Source of the DNA: an uncultured Myxococcales bacterium
GTDB lineage: Bacteria; Myxococcota_A; UBA9042
Assembly (NCBI GenBank): GCA_903917305.1
Contig: CAIXAA010000116.1
Span: 1 to 7,154 of the forward strand
Direction of reading: 5' to 3'
Length of the DNA: 7,154 bases
Part shown: positions 4,851 to 7,154 of the stretch, one piece after another
Layout: every line of letters begins with the position of its first letter
Numbering within the stretch: position 1 is the stretch's first letter
Notes under the pieces: model-generated
The model's input: only the letters and a program-made list of their open reading frames with translations
What the model was told of the DNA's origin: nothing
The model's database searches: none
Program-made: the position numbers and the translations under genes

Positions 4851-6923
4851 ATGGCGAACAATGCGATCACAAGGACTTTTACCATCCTGGGGGCAGATGG
4901 GGCGGGCAAGACCGCGCTTGTCGAGGGCTTGCTCCGCCTGGCCGATTCCCGCCGTGCCGCGCCCGAAGGATCGACGTCGCGCCTCGATGCCGAACCCGAA
5001 GAAAAGAAGCGCAATTTCACGCTGAGCATCCACCCGGAGAGCTTCGAGGAAGGCGGCCGTACCTTCCACGCCTTCGATACGCCCGGATTCGCGGGGTTCT
5101 TGAACGAACTGGAGTGGGCGCTGCAGGTCACCGATGGCGCCGTCCTGGCCGTGAGCGCGACCGATGGCGCGCACAACCGCAGCGAGCGCCCGTACGACAT
5201 CCTGTGCGATTCCATGCGGCCCGCATTTGCGGTCATCACCCGCCTGGACCACGACCAGGCCGATTGGAAGAAGGCGCTGGCGGACGCGGAGTCCTCGCTC
5301 AAGGTGCGCGCCTTTGCCCTGCACCTGCCCATCGGCCAACGTGGCGAACAAAAAGGTCTGGTCGACCTGCTGACCATGAAGGCGCACCTGCCGGGCAAGG
5401 ACTTCGGATCGTTCACGGTGGGCGAGATTCCCGCGGCGCTCCGGGCGGATGCGGAAGAGCGGCGCGCCGCGCTGGTCGAGGCTGCGGCGGAGTCGGATGA
5501 CGAGCTGCTCGGCAAGTACCTGGAAGCCGGCGAGCTGACCGACGCGGAGCTGCTGCAGGGCCTGCGCGCCGGCGTGGCGGGCCAGCGCTTCCTGCTCGCG
5601 GGCTGCGCCGTGGCCAAGACCGGCGTCGGCATGCGCGAACTGCTTGATCTCGTTGCGGAACTTGTGCCAGGTCCGGAGGCGCGCATCGTCAAGGGCGTCG
5701 ACCTCGGCGGCAAGCCGGTGGAGCGCAAGGCCACCGCCGACGCGCCGTTCTGCGGCCAGGTGTTCCGCACGACGATCGACCACTTCGCCGGCCGCATCGA
5801 CTACGTTCGCGTCCTTTCCGGCACTTTGCGCCCCGACGCCGTCGTCATGAACCCGCGCACCCGCTCCGAGGAGCGCGTCAGCCACTTCTTCCGCACCGAT
5901 GGCGCCAAGACCGCCGAGATCGAGGCGTCGGGTCCCGGCGACGTCGTCGTGCTTCTGAAGCTCAAGGACGCGCGCACCGGTGACACGCTGTGCGACGCGA
6001 ACGCGCCGATCCTGGTGCCGGACTTCGCGACGCCCAACCGGCCCATCGCGTTTTCCGTGCACTGCAAGGCGGGCGACGACAAGGCCGCGGTGGCGCTGCA
6101 AAAGCTCATCGAGGAGGACCCGGCGCTCGAGCTGCTGCGCTCCTCCGAGACCGGCGAGATGCTGCTCTATGGCATGTCCAAGACGCACATCGAGGTCACC
6201 GTCGAGCGCTTGAAGCGCAAGCACGGCGTCGAAGTCACGCTGGAAGTGCCGACGCCGCTCTACCTGGAGACCATCACCACGGTGTCCAAGGCGCAGGGAA
6301 AGCACAAGAAGCAGAGCGGCGGTCACGGCCAGTACGGCGATTGCCACATCGAGATCTCGCCGCTGTCGCGCGCCACGGGCTTCGAGTTCGAGGACGCGAT
6401 CGTCGGCGGCACGGTGCCGCGCCAGTTCATTCCGTCGGTGGAGAAGGGCGTGCGCCAGGCGATGGTCGCGGGGCCGCTGGCCGGCTACCCGGTCGTCGAC
6501 CTGAAATGCAAGCTGTTCTTCGGCAGTTACCATGACGTGGACAGCTCCGACATGGCGTTCCAGCAGGCGGGACGCATCGCATTTCGCAAGGCCATGGAGG
6601 AGGCGCGGCCGATTCTCCTGGAACCCGTGATGCGCATGGACATTCGTGTGCCGGAGGAGTACGTCGGCACGGTCATGGGCGACCTGAACTCGCGCCGCGC
6701 GCGCGTCCAGGGCATGGAGCCGCAGACGCGCAGCGTGCTGGTGCGCGCTTTGTGCCCGCAAGCCGAGGCCTTGCAGTACGACGCGGATCTGCGCTCGCAG
6801 ACGCAGGGCACCGGCTACTTCACGATGGCGCCGTCGCACTATGACCCGGTGCCGCCGCAGATTGCGCAGAAAATCATCGAGAAGCGGCGTGCGGACGGCA
6901 AGGTTCGCGGCATCGAGGAGTAA
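4851..6923 (+). CDS. Elongation factor G paralogue, EF-G II (EF-G-2) type
   Basis: A 690-residue translational GTPase covering all EF-G domains. G domain: P-loop GADGAGKT (14-21), switch II DTPGF (76-80), TRLD (130-133) where NKxD is usual, and GCA (251-253) where GSA is usual, with a G' insert between. Domain II starts about 299, domain III about 396-467 (LIEEDPALEL, SSETGEMLLYGMSKTHIE), domain IV about 473-594 (SGGHGQYGD at 489-497, GGTVPRQFIPSVEKG, and SYHDVDSSD at 559-567 with the tip His conserved), and domain V from about 595. As I recall it, Thermus EF-G-2 shares this plan and also departs from the DTPGH and NKxD motifs. EF-G promotes tRNA-mRNA translocation on the ribosome; EF-G II paralogues are usually accessory to the main fusA product, and their precise role is unsettled. 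ATG 4851 is chosen over in-frame ATG 4836 because GGAG lies 9 nt upstream and the upstream ATG has no ribosome site. No str-operon genes (rpsL, rpsG, tuf) are adjacent, which fits a paralogue. Confidence 0.93.
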   Translation: MANNAITRTFTILGADGAGKTALVEGLLRLADSRRAAPEGSTSRLDAEPEEKKRNFTLSIHPESFEEGGRTFHAFDTPGFAGFLNELEWALQVTDGAVLAVSATDGAHNRSERPYDILCDSMRPAFAVITRLDHDQADWKKALADAESSLKVRAFALHLPIGQRGEQKGLVDLLTMKAHLPGKDFGSFTVGEIPAALRADAEERRAALVEAAAESDDELLGKYLEAGELTDAELLQGLRAGVAGQRFLLAGCAVAKTGVGMRELLDLVAELVPGPEARIVKGVDLGGKPVERKATADAPFCGQVFRTTIDHFAGRIDYVRVLSGTLRPDAVVMNPRTRSEERVSHFFRTDGAKTAEIEASGPGDVVVLLKLKDARTGDTLCDANAPILVPDFATPNRPIAFSVHCKAGDDKAAVALQKLIEEDPALELLRSSETGEMLLYGMSKTHIEVTVERLKRKHGVEVTLEVPTPLYLETITTVSKAQGKHKKQSGGHGQYGDCHIEISPLSRATGFEFEDAIVGGTVPRQFIPSVEKGVRQAMVAGPLAGYPVVDLKCKLFFGSYHDVDSSDMAFQQAGRIAFRKAMEEARPILLEPVMRMDIRVPEEYVGTVMGDLNSRRARVQGMEPQTRSVLVRALCPQAEALQYDADLRSQTQGTGYFTMAPSHYDPVPPQIAQKIIEKRRADGKVRGIEE

Positions 6924-6931
6924 GCTCGCAG

Positions 6932-6947
6932 CCGGCCTCGAGGCCGG
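6932..6947 (+). repeat. Perfect 16-bp palindrome after EF-G II
   Basis: CCGGCCTCGAGGCCGG is fully self-complementary and begins 8 nt after the EF-G stop. As RNA it folds to a 6-bp CCGGCC/GGCCGG stem with a TCGA loop. No T-tract follows, so it is at best a weak or factor-assisted terminator or a 3'-end protecting stem. Confidence 0.5.
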
Positions 6948-6991
6948 AACCGGAACCGGGACCTGAACCGGCTCCGGTGCCGGCGCCCGGG
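6944..6991. repeat. Hexanucleotide CCGG-periodic tract (NNCCGG)n, non-coding
   Basis: CCGG recurs exactly every 6 bp at 6944, 6950, 6956, 6968, 6974 and 6980. The missing phase at 6962 is a one-base variant (CCTG), and CCCGGG follows at 6986. The tract fills much of the 112-bp gap between EF-G II and the aminotransferase. The same register (CCGG at 4, 10, 16 and CCTG at 22) opens the window, where it encodes Pro-X dipeptides on the minus strand. Confidence 0.65.
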
Positions 6992-7035
6992 CATGGCAGG
7001 TTCGAACCATCGGCCGCAAGGCCAACAGAGGATCC

Positions 7036-7154
7036 ATGGGCCTGTTTTCCGATCGCACAGCGCTGATCGACACCGAGAATGCATTCAAGTTGGGCCCTTA
7101 CATCCGCGAGGTGGAGGGCACCGGGCAGCGCGTCATCAAGTGCAACCTGGGCGA
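7036..7154 (+). CDS. Class I/II PLP-dependent aminotransferase, N-terminus only
   Basis: Thirty-nine complete codons plus two bases are present. The protein begins MGLFSDRTALIDTENAFKLG, continues through PYIREVEGTGQRV, and ends in IKCNLG plus two bases (GA) consistent with Glu. The order ENAF, then helix, then a G-x-x-VI strand and N-L-G-(E) matches the N-terminal arm and first strand of aspartate-aminotransferase fold enzymes, where NLGEPDF is the usual continuation. The catalytic Lys and PLP-binding residues are outside the window, so the substrate cannot be named. The start is supported by AGAGG (7027-7031) 4 nt before ATG, slightly close. It may be cotranscribed with EF-G II, 112 bp upstream, but the structured gap leaves this open. 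Confidence 0.72.
   Translation, partial: MGLFSDRTALIDTENAFKLGPYIREVEGTGQRVIKCNLG

Noticed and set aside
4655..5500. A 281-codon plus-strand frame beginning before EF-G II and overlapping it
   Set aside because: No Shine-Dalgarno before its ATG, no recognisable motif, and most of it lies inside EF-G in another frame.
6932..6991. Intrinsic terminator after EF-G II
   Set aside because: The palindrome is strong but no U-tract follows it, so Rho-independent termination is not supported.
6924..7035. Minus-strand Pro-X coding remnant similar to the gene at position 1
   Set aside because: A minus frame there does read alternating Pro-X, but it has no start, no ribosome site and runs into the EF-G shadow. 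Similarity to 1-26 is limited to the hexamer repeat.
7030..7041. GGATCC directly followed by CCATGG, resembling a cloning junction at a start codon
   Set aside because: The sequence continues as natural GC-rich DNA on both sides, with a real gene start and no vector sequence. Two 6-bp sites overlapping at a start codon can occur by chance.
4794..7088. A 764-codon open frame antisense to EF-G II
   Set aside because: It mirrors the EF-G reading frame at high third-position GC. The translation is Arg/His/Ala-rich without recognisable motifs, and EF-G is unmistakable on the other strand.

Overview
The window is GC-rich with strong G/C bias at third codon positions. Several signs point to a bacterium of the Myxococcota or another former deltaproteobacterial lineage: an Asp/Pro-rich linker behind a lipoprotein signal, an EF-G II type translocase beside other genes, and -10 elements of the CTATCTT / CTATGTT kind. 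This placement is inferred from style, not proven. The replicon looks chromosomal. I see no transposase, phage gene, CRISPR array, tRNA or rRNA.

Minus-strand block (1-4490, read right to left). A 708-residue lipoprotein gene (4490-2364) starts at TTG behind a good Shine-Dalgarno and its own promoter. It encodes a lipobox, an Asp/Pro-rich spacer, Ig-like segments and about seven irregular beta-propeller-like repeats. A 209-bp gap follows, holding a good sigma70-like promoter. Next come a MoxR-family AAA+ ATPase (2145-1159), a 189-bp gap with three consecutive GC hairpins, a DUF58 protein with a VWA-like fold (969-76), and a secreted or membrane-anchored protein cut by the window edge (79-1) that overlaps the DUF58 stop by ATGA. 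MoxR plus DUF58 plus exported partner is the core of Bat-like or MoxR chaperone operons. The ATPase is thought to act on client proteins together with the VWA-like adaptor, usually in envelope maturation or stress. The lipoprotein precedes this unit on the same strand but appears to have separate transcription, so a functional link is only possible.

Plus-strand block (4851-7154). A complete 690-residue EF-G paralogue (EF-G II / EF-G-2 type) diverges from the lipoprotein gene across a 360-bp intergenic region that contains an operator-like dyad. Its GTPase motifs depart from canonical EF-G: DTPGF for DTPGH and TRLD for NKxD. After a 112-bp gap with a perfect palindrome and a hexanucleotide CCGG-periodic tract, the first 39 codons of a class I/II PLP-dependent aminotransferase run off the end.

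Most of the window is conventional. The points most worth following are the altered GTPase motifs of EF-G II, the propeller-like lipoprotein of unknown role, the structured moxR-DUF58 gap, the TGTACG-N11-CGTACA dyad, and a similar CCGG hexamer repeat that is coding at one end of the window and non-coding at the other.
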